64,000 nucleotides of DNA from Sisyra terminalis (GCA_958496175.1 OY292275.1:48623701-48687700); one strand, 5' to 3'. Positions 1-11,425 are shown, counted from the first letter of the stretch. Made by a program: numbers and translations. Notes: generated by a model from the letters alone, not told the origin.

Positions 1-310
1 CTAGTGGGAGTGTCAGATTTCACCCTTAACAGTGGGGGTGCTCATTAAATTCACATTTCACTTCTGAAGGTAGGTTGAAAAGCATAGAGTGGAGAGCTTT
101 TTTATTCTTAGTTGGTGTACGAATGAAAACGAAGACGAAATTCAATCTGCAAGCTTCCTTTCTTCGCATAAATTTTCACGAGTCCTCATTGGAAGCGGCT
201 CGTTGGTATTATCTTATTGCACTCGATTTTATGTCTACAACATGATTAATGTAAAAAAATATACAAATAAATGAATTATTACTTTTTAAATTGACAACCT
301 AAATACTTTA

Positions 311-803
311 GAATTTATAACATTTCACTAACTTATATCAAAGAATAGTTATCTTGATTAATTGAGCACTATTTAATTTATCACTTACCTTGTTGGGTTT
401 TTTAGGTCCTTTTTCCCAACATTAGAAATAGAGAATTTGATATTTTTAGTTTTCACTTATAATTTTATTTTGTAGAAGGGAAAGAGCAACTACTCTGGCA
501 CTACAGCTTTTAATTTTTGTAAATAATAAATTGTACTGTTAATGGACCAATAAAGAATTTTTACATATTTACATATTTATCACTTGGACCACTTTTTGGT
601 CTTTAATCAAATGGAATTACTTAATTATAATTAAATATCATTTAAAATTATAAAGTATGAATAAAGTTAGTAATGCACTAAAGCTAATGACAGAATATAA
701 GATACACTATTAGCCAATAGAATTGCGGTGTTTAAAGATGCTTTTTTGTTTTGACTGTTGAAATTTCGAAAATTTAACAAAGCTTTTTTACTTTGACACA
801 CTA
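311..803 (+). repeat. Dispersed repeat R1, copy 1
   Basis: This segment matches 22546-22810 in the same orientation, and its second part also matches 61990-62143. Shared landmarks are a TCTTGATTAATT stretch, the words TTTTTGGT and AATCAAATG, and a conserved block around CTATTAGCCAATRG followed by a TTGAAATTT tract. Copies are visibly diverged by substitutions and small indels, so the family is old. No open frame is shared between copies, so it is probably a non-coding repeat of unknown class. This copy is split by the insertion at 387-574. Confident as a repeat, uncertain as to type. Confidence 0.7.
387..574 (+). mobile_element. 188-bp retroposon-like insertion with 11-bp target duplication
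   Basis: An 11-bp direct repeat, ATTTATCACTT, lies at 376-386 and again at 575-585. R1 copy 2 at 22.6 kb runs straight across this point without the intervening 188 bp, so it serves as a near-empty site. The insert carries AATAAA at 549-554, about 20 bp before its 3' boundary, and ends in an A+T-rich tail, as expected of the 5'-truncated 3' end of a LINE or a LINE-mobilised RNA. It has no open frame. Family not recognised. Confidence 0.65.
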
Positions 804-814
804 CTAGATAGCTT

Positions 815-892
815 ACGGTTCTCATCAATTAGTTTATATTGCCTTAACATCGATGGTGAAATCGGAACAAAGATTCAGTTCATAAATTTATT
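815..892 (+). repeat. Segment shared with the foldback at 59.1 kb
   Basis: This stretch matches 59258-59335 in the same orientation, including GATTCAGTTCATAAATTTA and the CGATGGTG..ATCGG motif. It lies just downstream of R1 copy 1, so it may be the other end of the R1 element or a separate fragment inserted beside it. Confidence 0.55.
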
Positions 893-1854
893 TTTCACCT
901 TTTAAGAGCATTTTTTTAATAGAAACAAGGTTTTATTTTTTTTTTAAAATATTTTATCACTTTTTTTCCTTACAAATATAATTGTGCTTTTGGTGCTTTT
1001 GTAAAGCTCATGAGAATTATATCGTTAACAATTATCGGGTTGCTTTTATTTTAATATTAACAAAAAATTATCAAAGAAAGTATGGGTTACTAAATTATAT
1101 CAGGCCACACGTGTACTTCATTAATTGTATTTCGAAAATCATTATCTTTGATTTATTTTCAATAAATTAATGAAATGTTAAATAGTCTTTGATTTTCAAA
1201 TGTTTGATTTGTTTGCCCCCTTCTGGGTTGTACCCCATAATCGCTGGACTTAAGGCAATAATTGTTTTAAAACTATTATATGTTGTTTAACTTGTTATGT
1301 ATAGCAAAATAGAGACCAAATTGTGAAATCATAATATTATAATATATTGCATATAGTATGGTATAGTATTAGTTTGGTATAAGCATCTGAAAGTAAAGCT
1401 TGGAATTGTAGCCTTTGATTCAGGACTAATTTTCTACAGTAATAATGTTATAGACAAGTGGGAGCAATGTCAAATTGGTAGATAGTTATTGAAAAAAAGG
1501 CACAAAATTTTGAAAAAAAAATACATCAATTCAAAATTTGAATTCTTCTAGAATTATTTTGGCGTTTTAGAACAAAATTTTGATTTCAAAATAAATAAAA
1601 AAAAAATTCTAAGTATTTTAAATACTTTTAAAACGTAGAGTTATTGATGTAGGAACTTATAGGTATCAAGTTTGTGGCCTTTAATGTCCTTGACCTAAAC
1701 ATCAGCAATAGTAGGTTTTAAACGTTTTCGGGGTCCACGTTCCAAATAGATTTCCATTAGGCCTTTCCTTAAATAAACTATAGTACTGCGTCAAAATTAA
1801 ATTGCGTAAGTCTAACGGGTTAAAAATTTTATTAGGAATAATATTTTGTTCCAT
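893..1854. other. A+T-rich DNA, nothing recognised
   Basis: Homopolymer-rich unique sequence. Open frames are short and of low complexity. No repeat relationship to the rest of the window was noticed. Confidence 0.5.
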
Positions 1855-2121
1855 AATTGAGGGCCTTGGTGCAAGAACCAGGTAAGTCCAAAATTTTGAA
1901 TTTTGTTTTTATTGCATTTTTTACTGTAAACAATATAACTCTTTCGATTGGTGCAAAAATCAGGCACAAATGTAACATCAGCACTGTCCTAAGTGGCAAA
2001 TAATGTAGAAAAGGCAACATCGATGGCCAATAAAACTCTGTTATACGTTGGTGCAAAAACCAGGTAAGTCCAGATTTACCTTAATATTTAAGCTTTTTAT
2101 TGATATTCAATACTTTAAAAA

Positions 2122-2463
2122 CCCTTTTGCTTTTATTGCGAAGATTGGTGAAGAGTACAATACAGGGTTTTGGGTTCAAAAGATATTTTTTGGACGGAGT
2201 AACAATATTCAAAAATGCTTCAGATATTGGTTCTGTTGAATTTTTCACGAAGAGGAAATCCAACGTCATGATTTCCTTTCCAAGCTGAGAAATATACTCA
2301 TTGTATCTACTTAGAAAATTTGAAGTTGAAGGATGCCAAATTGAAGGACATCTTAATATCAATACCAGAAATATCAGAATTCGAGTTTTACAAAAATATT
2401 AATTCGGAAACAAAGGAAAACCAAGAATCATCAATGGACGACGAGGCGCTCTTTGCAGAATGA
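2122..2463 (+). pseudogene. C-terminal coding relic of element E
   Basis: Reading between frames, this stretch encodes the same sequence as the minus-strand frame at 26595-26956. Recognisable shared pieces are PFAF, GEE/GEK, KNASDI, KRKSNVMIS, EFEFYKNINSETK and a C-terminal DDEALFA followed by a stop codon. Here the frame is broken by at least two shifts, between the GE motif and KNASDI and after KSNVMIS. Similarity kept at protein level in two diverged copies argues for a real ancestral protein, presumably the end of the element's transposase. No catalytic motif is present in what survives, so the family cannot be named. Confidence 0.55.
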
Positions 2464-2526
2464 TGTTATGTTAGAAAGGTTGTTAGAAATTATTATTTTA
2501 TTTTTGCATTTGTTTTGTATTAATAA

Positions 2527-2731
2527 GGGTTGGTATTTTCACATCTAGATAGTGATATTTATCGTCTAGATAAAATTTAAACCGGAGAACAGAAAACATG
2601 CGTTTTTTCACTTAAGGATTGTGATATATGTTAGATGAATGTGCAAGTATTATTTGACAGATAATTTTTTATCTATTAAGTTGCTATCCTACGGATATAG
2701 TTTGTCTATCCATGAGTGAAAGTACCGACCC
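2527..2731. mobile_element. PIF/Harbinger-type MITE nested in element E
   Basis: This 205-bp insert is absent from element E copy 2. It has 16-bp TIRs, GGGTTGGTATTTTCAC at 2527-2542 and the complement of GGGTCGGTACTTTCAC at 2716-2731, differing at two bases. It is flanked on both sides by TAA (2524-2526 and 2732-2734). A 3-bp TWA target duplication with TIRs starting GGG is the known signature of PIF/Harbinger elements. There is no coding capacity, so it is a non-autonomous MITE. Confidence 0.75.
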
Positions 2732-3079
2732 TAAGTAAGTATTAAACCTTGTTTAATATGCAAGATAATTAATAAAAATTTGATTAAGTTTACGTATTAA
2801 ATTTATTGAATGTTCCCTGGACTTAGGTGGTGTCTTATTTTGTTTCACTTGGCTTTTACCAAAAGTTTGCTAGTTGGGACTAATCTGATTCTTGCACCAA
2901 GGCCCTCAATTGATGAATTACGACTTTGAGATCTATTCAGACTAACTAACTCTTTTAAAAGGATAAATCTTTTTGTGATTGATATGTGAAAAACCAAAAA
3001 TTAGTGTTCACATTACTTACATTTTTTCTCGTAGAACATTTTATGGGATATATTAGCTATCATTTTTCAAGTAACATTT

Positions 3080-3800
3080 TTTTGGCGGTTGTTTATTAAT
3101 GGAAGGAAGTTGAAAGATTCATCACCGGATCAGAGCAGATTCCTGCACTTCAACAAAGATACAATCCAATCAGATTTGAGATCCATCAATGCGGTGGACA
3201 AGTCTATAAAAAAGGAACGCTGCCCTCGAAATAATGTTCATTCTGAACGAAAGAATCGAATCCCGTGCATTATCGCTTCATCTAAAACATGTTCGGCCCA
3301 AACCCAACCCGAACCACAACCTCAGCGACTGGAGATGACTTCATTGATTTATAATAACTGTCGCAGGTGCGGGAAAAATGCTGACCTGTCTCCATCCACC
3401 ATTAACACATTTTTCAACTAAAACCGACCGAACTTCCCAATAAAATGGAAATTTATATTCGAAACGATTAATAAAAACTTTTACTCGCACTCCGCACTTA
3501 TGAGTTACGTTAACTACTTGTTTCAAATCAAAAATAAAGTGTCGATGTAATAAATAATTTTTAAGACATCAAAAATAAATTTGAACGGTTTCATTCATGA
3601 AGTTTTAAGACTTTGCTGGCGTCACATGTTTTTCGTGCTATAAATTTTTTTATAGATTCCATCAAACATTACGAGATGTTAGTGTCTTCAGTGTTAATGT
3701 CGCCGTTCTCATCGCTGTCCAGTTTTGTCTCAAATAATATCCGATCCGATCTGCAGATTATCGTTCCTCTCCAACCATATTGACCCCTGTGGGAATTAAA
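3080..3800. other. Less A+T-rich island with an unassigned open frame
   Basis: Base composition is more balanced than the surroundings, with several CpGs. A plus-strand frame is open at 3089-3421 (110 codons, stop TAA) and includes a CRRCGK-like cysteine/arginine patch near its end. There is no ATG until late in the frame, and I recognise no domain and no convincing splice sites. It could be an exon fragment, a regulatory island or chance. Confidence 0.25.
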
Positions 3801-5012
3801 TTTACATCATTTTTTAACAAAAAAAAATTTTTTCACAACGTTGAAACTTCCTTCGACAAGTAACATTGATCTGTAATGAAATCCTTCCTGTTTATCAGCG
3901 AAAAAAAATGTTTTTCCAATATGTTAATCTTTATCACTTCAATCGGCAATAATGCAGCTCGAAATTTTCAAAGTTAAAATTATTGCGTTGAGTATATTTT
4001 AAGATACTATGAAATGCATATTGTTTATGAGGGACTTTCTGTTGTCATTTTCAAATCAATTATGTATTAAAGACAAATAAATGAAAAATATAAAGTAACC
4101 AGGTATAATAAACTTGATTTCGAACTTTGCAATGAAAGACCACATAATTGACAGAAATTTCTTTCGTTAGTACTCAAAAAATAAATTATAAGAATAAATT
4201 AATATCCACAGATTAATTAAAATTCATTTTTGTCATTTTATTCTTTGAACTTACATTTATAAATGTAAAAATGTTTTTTTATACTTTATCGTTGTATATT
4301 TACTCAAAAATTATAAATAGTATTACCAAAAGTATTTCTACTCGATAAGGTGTATGCAAATATGTCTATTATGGCAATTTGGTTATTATGATTAATTCCT
4401 CAGTTAAATCAAGAGGTGATAAGGAATAACTTAGTGAATATTTACCTTTCATTCTCTAACAATTAATTTTTAAATCAATCTATTTCTTTAGTAATTGAAT
4501 CTCAGATTTGATTATTATATATTTTGCTATTATATTTCTTCAACCTACATACATGCATACTAACAATGTTAATTGAAAGTGATAGATATCACTTGTAGTT
4601 CATCAATCATAGATCTTTCATAAGTTGAAAAGTTATTTAGTCATATTGCTTATGTTTTTAGCATATATCGTTATGAGATACGTAACTTGAATTATCCAGA
4701 ATCGAAATACAGGAAAATAAAAATGTTTCATTGCTGGTAAGAAAACATCACAATACTTGTAATGTGGGAAAACTAAAATCCGATTTTAGTGATTTATGAA
4801 AATCACCTCGGATATAAATAAATCAAATGATGCATAACTCCAGTCGAACCATTATAGTCATTCGAGTTACGTATATGGAAAGTTCCATCTCGAAATAGCT
4901 TCATCTTGTAAGCTTTACAACAAATTGCTAATTCTTAAAATTTAATTTTCGATTTTTTTTTTAAAATTTTGGCCTCTACGTCAGCAGGTTAATACTACAA
5001 AAAGATCAAATT
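3801..5012. other. A+T-rich DNA, nothing recognised
   Basis: Unique A+T-rich sequence with many short palindromes but no repeat copy, open frame or RNA motif that I can support. Confidence 0.5.
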
Positions 5013-5810
5013 AGGTTTTTTCGTTGACTTTGAATGGTTATACTGGTTATATGATACATAAAATATATTGTGGTCTTATTAATGTAATATAATTTAGAAA
5101 AGTAAACTATAAACATAAAATAGCATTATCCACGTTCTTATCCTTGATTTATATAATATTTCAGTTACAAGATGATACTAGTAATATATTATTATTGTTG
5201 TATTAATGCCGAAATTATATACATGAATTTAACAACTGTTGTTTTGTAATTGAGATATGATATGTTTATTTTTACATTAGTTTAGTTTAATCTGTTAATT
5301 AAATTTTCATTGATTAATTGTGTGTATTTAAATAATTAACTTATTACTGTATGTTGTAGTACCTGATGAAGCTACGAAAGTAGCGAAACGTTGTACGAAG
5401 ATTAAATAAAAACATTTAGTATTAAGTATCCAAAAAAATAGATTCATTTACTTTTATATTATATAGACATAAATTTGAAAAAAAAAAATCAAAAGTTCAA
5501 ACAAATTGCCCAAATACGTATTTCTGTTGCCAAGGAACCTTTATCAGTGGTTATCAAGTAGTAATGGATTGCTCCGAAACTGCTATCTAAGAAGTCACGA
5601 GGCAATATGATGGGTACAGTATGTATAATGTATGTATGTGTTTTATGCAAATATATGTGTTCTATGACACCTCAAATTGCAGTTACGGAGCGATCCAATA
5701 CTACTTAATGGCCACTGAGCAAAATGGCTTGGCAATCGAAATACGTGTCTGGACAATATGTCAGTAATTCATTTGTGTGAACTTTTGTTCTAATTTGTTT
5801 ATATTTTACT
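5013..5810. mobile_element. Decayed composite foldback of the 42.5-kb family, with a hammerhead inside
   Basis: The left end (5013-5100) matches the complement of the right end of the 42.5-kb foldback, including a TTTTTTCGYTGACTTTGAA stretch and the following AAAATATATTG..TTTATGTA..TATAATTTA block. The inner part (5463-5808) is a diverged copy of that element's palindromic core: arms about 5504-5582 and 5680-5765, with CAATACTACTT facing AGTAGTAATGG. The hammerhead core in both arms is mutated (CUGAUAA on the left, CUGAGCA on the right). The 350 bp between holds a separate hammerhead of a different sequence family (5359-5396), so one element has probably inserted in another. Confidence 0.55.
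5359..5396 (+). ncRNA. Hammerhead ribozyme motif (HHR-1)
   Basis: The parts fall in type I hammerhead order. Stem I is GUAC/GUAC (5359-5362 and 5393-5396). CUGAUGA lies at 5363-5369, followed by one extra A. Stem II is GCUAC/GUAGC closed by a GAAA tetraloop. GAAA (5385-5388) then leads into a minimal ACGU stem III, with U at the cleavage position (5392). All invariant core residues are present. It is followed by AATAAA and an A-rich stretch, as at a retroelement 3' end. Confidence 0.72.
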
Positions 5811-5839
5811 GTTGTAAATTTGTTACATAAATATGGTAT

Positions 5840-7510
5840 TGATACGGTATTTACGTAACAAGATTATCCACGAACAATTTCAAAAATAATCTCCTTTCTT
5901 AATTTAAATTTCTTACTAAAATTCGAGAAAAATGAATTTAAAAAACGGTGATTTCAATAAAGTTTAGAAATCGAAGTTCTTACGTTGGGTGCCTTGTAAC
6001 GAACCACCCACGGGTTGATTTTCTTTGTTGATCTCCAACATGTGGTATCGTCCAAGGAAAAGTTATCCTCAATAAAAATGACGGGAATAAAACAAACAAA
6101 AAAAAAGAAAAACAGAATGTACCTGATACTTAGATAGTAACATATATCTCTTAAATAATTATAAAGAAAAATAAGAGATTTTTTTCCTAGACCAATATAA
6201 TCAGCAGCTAAAAGTCGGTTTTCGAATTGAAAAAATCAAGTTGAAATCGCATCATTTTACGATGTTTTCATACCTAATTTTCCCTTTTTGTTTAACAAAA
6301 TTACTTTTTTTTTACGACATTAAGTACATTTTACAACTTCCAGAGTCGTAAATCTTTATAATTACAATCCAACAAAAGTACCTACATAACAAAACGATTG
6401 AATTATTATAATTTCGAAAACAGAACCTTTTTTTTTATTGCAACGTAAGGCAAGATAGATATATAGATGCTCGAGCAGATTATTCAAATTTAATATTTTT
6501 ATTGCATTCTCAAGACGTCATTCATGTCTTTTTAATACGCTCTATAGTCATTATTTTAGTGCGAGCTAAATAAGTTTTTGTTGGTTCAAACTCGCGAGAC
6601 TAAAACATAATAAAGTTTAACGATCAAACGCAACCTAATAATAACATGTTACTAACAAGGTAGAAAATTAAATTACTTACATTAACATTTGCAACGATTT
6701 TCAAACCTTGTTCACTCCTAGTAAATTTTCTCAAGTAAAAAGGATGATTTATTTTCTCAACCAACCCCAATAAATGTCGTTTTATTTTCAAACATATCAG
6801 CCAAACAACAGCAACCGTTTGGGAATAGAAAATATTAAGCTTTTATGAATTTAATAGAAAAACAATTCTCTCTATATACCAATGCTCTTATCTTGGCCTC
6901 GTAAAAATATTTAAGACTTCTATGAATTATATTACGTCTATTTTACTACTGAGGCTCATCGTAAATTTTCTCTTTTAAATTAATCGCTATGTAATACTTT
7001 TAAGAGCAGATACGAGCTTCTCGTATAGATCTAATCGCTTAGATTTAAAACCTAAAATATTTAATGTAAATCTGATTTAGAATGAATGCTTTTTAATCGT
7101 TTTACCATACACTAAAGTGAGGTGTGATTTTTTTCCCCTGTCATAAATTTTAGCTGGCTTCTCACCAAATTGGATCAGTGATTTTGAAAAGAGGTCATCT
7201 CCATTTTGGTGATGTTTTTGAGAAAAACAAAAATTTTTTTAGCATGGATCAATGATTAAGATAAACAATAAGTTACTATTTTTCCGCTTTAATATTCTGG
7301 TTCCTACTATAAGTTAGAATAAGTAAGTATTTTTATGAGTTATTTAACTATAAACCTGTAACCCTGTAACCCGAAAAATGTTAGAAAACTTATTCGTTAC
7401 GAAATTAAAAGTCAGCATCTATATTTTCGGAGCAGCCACTAGATCACTCGTCTACCGGTAACCACAAATATGGATTATAGTAATCGCAAGAAAATTTTAA
7501 CTGTGAAATA
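5840..7510. other. A+T-rich DNA, nothing recognised
   Basis: No open frame, repeat copy or RNA motif that can be supported. A moderately more complex stretch lies around 6450-6650. Confidence 0.45.
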
Positions 7511-7517
7511 TTGCTAA

Positions 7518-7757
7518 AAAACATTGGCTTATGTCCCTTTTAGGCCAGTCAATATCTAGCGACGTTGCATTTTCTATTTTGTTTTTAATGTAATTGGCGA
7601 AAAAATCGGCTCTAAATGAAGATTTACCCAAAAAAGAGAAAATTATACCATATAAGAATTTAATTAATAAAAAAATCGCGACTAGAAAAAAAAACAAAGT
7701 AGAAAATGCATTGTTGACAGATATTGACCGACTTAAGAAGGACTTGAGCCGAAATAT
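7518..7757. repeat. Inverted duplication with coding-like arms
   Basis: The arm at 7518-7587, read on the minus strand, and the arm at 7689-7757, read on the plus strand, are about three-quarters identical. In the same frame they give related peptides: KNKIENA..DIDWPKRDIS on the minus arm and KNKVENA..DIDRLKKDLS on the plus arm. The spacer is about 100 bp. The peptide is not recognised. Either a coding fragment was duplicated head to head, or this is a decayed foldback element. Confidence 0.45.
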
Positions 7758-8006
7758 TAAGAGGGGTAAAATTTAAACACATCTTTGAAAAAAAATTATA
7801 ATTTAAATCAATAATGTAATCATCCTCAATGTCGTGTATCTTTTAGTGTCCGGTGTGCAGCAAAATATCTGATAACCACATTTTGAACATCATTTAAGTT
7901 TCAAATTTTTGTAGCCCTTTTTTACCCCCCAAATTTTGTAGTGATAAAAACAAATAGATATCCATGGGTCAACTTTGATTGATTATGGTGGGTAAAGCAA
8001 TATCAA

Positions 8007-8279
8007 TCACTCCTGATTTATTAATTTTTTCAATAGTTTTTCTTGTGCAAAAGAGTCTTCCATAATCGCATTGCAGATTAAATTGTTCTTTATTGACAAT
8101 TTTTGGGAGCTTTTGGATACTTGGTTGGTCGACCAAGATTGATTAGGAATTTTTGGCAGCTCTTTAACTATATGGCATGGATTTGGTTCCAGTTCCTCCC
8201 TTAACATCTGATCATTCAAAGTATTTACCATTTTTCGTTGGTACTCGTTGGAAACTTCAAAATTATAGAATTTTAACAT
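8007..8279 (-). other. Unassigned ATG-initiated open frame (90 codons)
   Basis: An ATG frame encodes a polar, lysine- and glutamine-rich peptide with patches such as MLREELEPNPCHIVKELPKI. Its composition is less biased than typical chance frames in this DNA. There is no recognised domain, membrane segment or signal peptide. No supporting splice sites were found upstream. It may be a single exon, a gene relic or chance. Confidence 0.25.
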
Positions 8280-8289
8280 TAAAAAAATC

Positions 8290-9390
8290 CCTTAACATTA
8301 ATGAACATAATTGAAAATGTTTTTGATAGCGACATTGCGTTAGTACCTAGTAAAATACCAAGAGCATTGACTAACCATTCCAATATAAATTTCAGATTAA
8401 TAATTATAGCTTAATCTTTTACGAATTACGAAGTCACTCTATTTATACAATGTCTTCAGTCCGGCTTTAAAACACTTATAAGAAGAAATGGCAACTAATA
8501 TTATAAAGTAGGTTCAAAAATGACACTACTTTACGAACATCGTAATAATTTTGAAGATCTCTGATTACATTTTGACTATCTATTTTCGCATCTATGTGTA
8601 TATACCTACAAAAATTGTAAATTCTTAAAAATTATAAAGCTTAGAAAACGTATTTCTTAAAAAATCATAGTTTTGTAGTATTTCATATTTTGATTAAAAA
8701 CGACTAATGTGAACTAAAACCCGAATATATTTGTAAATATAAATTTTGAGAAAGAATTTGGATTTCTTTACTGGTTTGATTTATCAAGTCCTCAATAAAT
8801 CTTCTTCTATAATACCTAATAAGTAATATTTAAATGGCATATGTTTAAAATGTTTATTAAAAACATTTAACAGTTAGCAATGAAAATACAGTATTCAGAA
8901 AGGAAATTGGGAAAACCGATAGATAAGTTTTTATAAATTTACAGTAAATTTGGGAAAAATTCAAAATTGCCATAAATAGCAGGTTTATTGTTATAAAATT
9001 GAATAATAATTGAATTTGATTTAGAGGCTTGCACTCTCCTTTAAGGGGGTTGAAGAGCAAAAGTTAGAAATTGCTTCATTTTGTTTTAGTTTATTTAAAA
9101 ATCCTAGTTTTCATAATGAGGGAACCTTCTCAAAATATAATACTATTTGTTAGAAGCAATTGCCTGACTAATTTTACAATTTAAATAATTTTTTCACTAA
9201 TGTGAAATTGTGAAATCAGAGGGATATTATTTGGAACCATTATTAGGTTTATTATATTATCGATTGTTTGATTCTCCTTGTATTTGTTTACATTTTTCTA
9301 AATTTTTTACTAAATTAATAAGGGTTTCTCAAAAACATATGAATGGCACAACAATACGTAAGAACTAATAAGTGTACAAAAATTTATCCG
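8290..9390. other. A+T-rich DNA, nothing recognised
   Basis: No supported gene, repeat or RNA motif. Confidence 0.45.
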
Positions 9391-9406
9391 GTAGTAGAAC
9401 CACCAA

Positions 9407-10164
9407 TTGAATCGTAAAGTTTTAGTTATGAATTGTGATATAATACATCTTAATTCAAGTCGGACGTGTGAGAATACATTTCGAGCCTCTGCCATAAGAA
9501 ACAAGTATATTTGTTACGAGGAAAAAAGATGTCGATTAGGGGTTGAAAAGAGGCTCGTAATACCTGGACATATTTCTCTTCTGAAAGCAGTAAAACACGA
9601 TGGGACAAACATATAAAAATACACGAGAAGTATCAACGCGACAAGATGGATCACCTGACCTGTTGAGAACTGCTGATAACAAATATTGAGTTGGGTGCTC
9701 TCACAAATGTCAATCGCGGCAATTGTCCAAGAAAATATTCGATCGAATCGAAGAACATTTCAACCACCAACACTGGAATGGAGCGGCTGGCATCCGATAG
9801 GACTTTATCTCGATACAAAACACAAGGCTCTGTTTTTCAATCTGTATATTATATAGGTCTATTTGGTTTTTTGTTTGTCGTTGGCTCACTTCTTTGTCTT
9901 TTTTTTATCAATTTAGTATCAATACCAAATGGACAGGTATATGTGGTATATGTATCGATTTACATTGGTGTTGGTGAGTGTGTGTTTTTGTCGTCGGTAT
10001 GTGCTGACATTTTAATTTTTACAGATGTCGTTTTACATGATGAATGTAATAAAGGCGAGATTGAAAAAATTATCGCTTTAGAAAGATCTTACAAATTACA
10101 TTTTCGTGTCGATGTTAATTCTTATTCTTCTTCACCATTCACAATGTTGCCACAGAACGAATGA
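9407..10164 (+). other. More complex island with the longest open frame of the window
   Basis: The frame 9691-10164 is open for 157 codons but has no early ATG; it starts at a TTG, and its first methionine is about 30 codons in. Residues about 50-115 are very hydrophobic (GLFGFLFVVGSLLCLFFINL, then a second hydrophobic run), which could be two membrane segments or just T-rich DNA. The flanks are polar. No family was recognised. A second frame is open just upstream (9407-9616). By chance a frame this long should be rare here, so it deserves a transcript check, but there is no positive evidence of a gene. Confidence 0.25.
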
Positions 10165-10229
10165 TTCAATCTATTGAAAAACATACGGCTTTCGCTTCGG
10201 TCTATTGTCGCTGCATGGAAAATCTAATC

Positions 10230-11020
10230 AATATCTATAAATTTTAAATTGAATACTAATCAATTATATGAAGAAAGATAGAAGAAAGAAAATAAGAATT
10301 TTGTACAGATTTGTTACTATTTGCAAATAAACTTATCAATATGTAGGAAAACAATGTTTGATTAAATAACACTGTTTTACTATCTAACTTATCTAAATTT
10401 AATCTGCAAAATTAGTTTTATTAGCAAATAAGTTTTTCACAATAATAACTTATCTTTTGCTTGTAAAAGTAAAGTCAGTTTCCCACATGATTGAATTATT
10501 TTTTTCTTATGCTTCCCATCTCCAGTGAGATACTCAAGATCCTTAAAGTTTGAACGCTTTTCTTTTAATAAGAGCTCACAAATTAAATTATTCTTTCTTT
10601 TAAGTTGTTAAATAGCGTAGCATGTCTTTTCACCACCCGGGGCTGATCGGAAATTTCCCACCCATTATTTTCATCATAATTTATTTGCTAAGAAAAGTGG
10701 TAAATTTACATCACCTTAAGATTAATTAACTATTTAAAAATGTACTCTTCGGGTTTTTAAGAAATCAAAATATTTTATGGAATTATCAAAGCCAATAAGC
10801 CCCCATTTTCATATGCCGTCCGGAGCTATAGTCCCCTGGAATCTACCACTCTACCCTACTGAATCATTTAGTTGTTATTTTCAATATCAATTCATTTCCC
10901 ATCAGGATGTAACTTCTGGTTAGCTTTTCTCTTGTTACTACTCTAACGAGTGTTTTTTTAATAGAAATGTTTCAATACTTTTGCGTTTGGGGTATAATTT
11001 TTTTCTCGTAAAAAATATAG
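10230..11020. other. A+T-rich DNA, nothing recognised
   Basis: Contains a short G+C-richer patch around 10620-10670 but no supported feature. Confidence 0.45.
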
Positions 11021-11084
11021 TTAATAAAATGAGTTAGGATATCGTAGACTAAATTTATCAATGTTTACTTTTATTTATTTTGAC

Positions 11085-11125
11085 TTGCGACGTTTCGTCA
11101 GTGTAATTCTGACTTCATCAGGCAA
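11085..11125 (-). ncRNA. Hammerhead ribozyme motif (HHR-2)
   Basis: On the minus strand, stem I is UUGC/GCAA around CUGAUGA. One extra A is followed by stem II GUCAG/CUGAC with loop AAUUACA, then GAAA and a minimal ACGU stem III, with C at the cleavage position (GUC triplet). All core residues are intact. Confidence 0.78.
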
Positions 11126-11425
11126 TCTTAAGGTAATCATTGATAACAGATAGTCTCGTGATATAAATTATTACACCTGGCATCTAGTAAATACAATTTG
11201 GAGCTTAAGATAAGCACTGTATTTTCGTTTGTCAACAATTATTTTTGCCAAAATTGTTAATATGATTTCATAGATACTAATAAATTACGATTAACTAGAA
11301 ATTAATTACCAAAAATTAATCTAAATATCTATGCAGTTTATGTCAGTAACCAGTTGCTTACTACTACCTCTACTACCTATGTAAGTAGTAGTAGAGGCTA
11401 TGTGTTTTCAATGAATATTTTTAGG

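Larger units (their letters stand above)
1855..2911 (+). mobile_element. TIR DNA transposon, element E copy 1 (1057 bp)
   Basis: A perfect 23-bp inverted repeat bounds the element (1855-1877 and 2889-2911); its core reads GAGGGCCTTGGTGCAAGAA. The left subterminal region repeats a TTGGTGCAARAACCAGGTAAG motif (1866, 1949 and 2050), as expected of transposase binding sites. The interior carries a decayed coding frame (2122-2463) and a nested MITE (2527-2731). An inverted second copy lies at 26352-27170. The ends fall at the palindrome AATT, so I cannot separate target duplication from TIR, and I do not recognise the superfamily. The copy is far too short to encode a full transposase, so it is an internally deleted derivative. 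Confidence 0.75.

Noticed and set aside
1832..2056. Minus-strand frame that also appears (about 90% alike) on the plus strand at 27022-27219
   Set aside because: The similarity is explained by the two copies of element E. The differences between the copies are amino-acid changing, with no sign of protein constraint.
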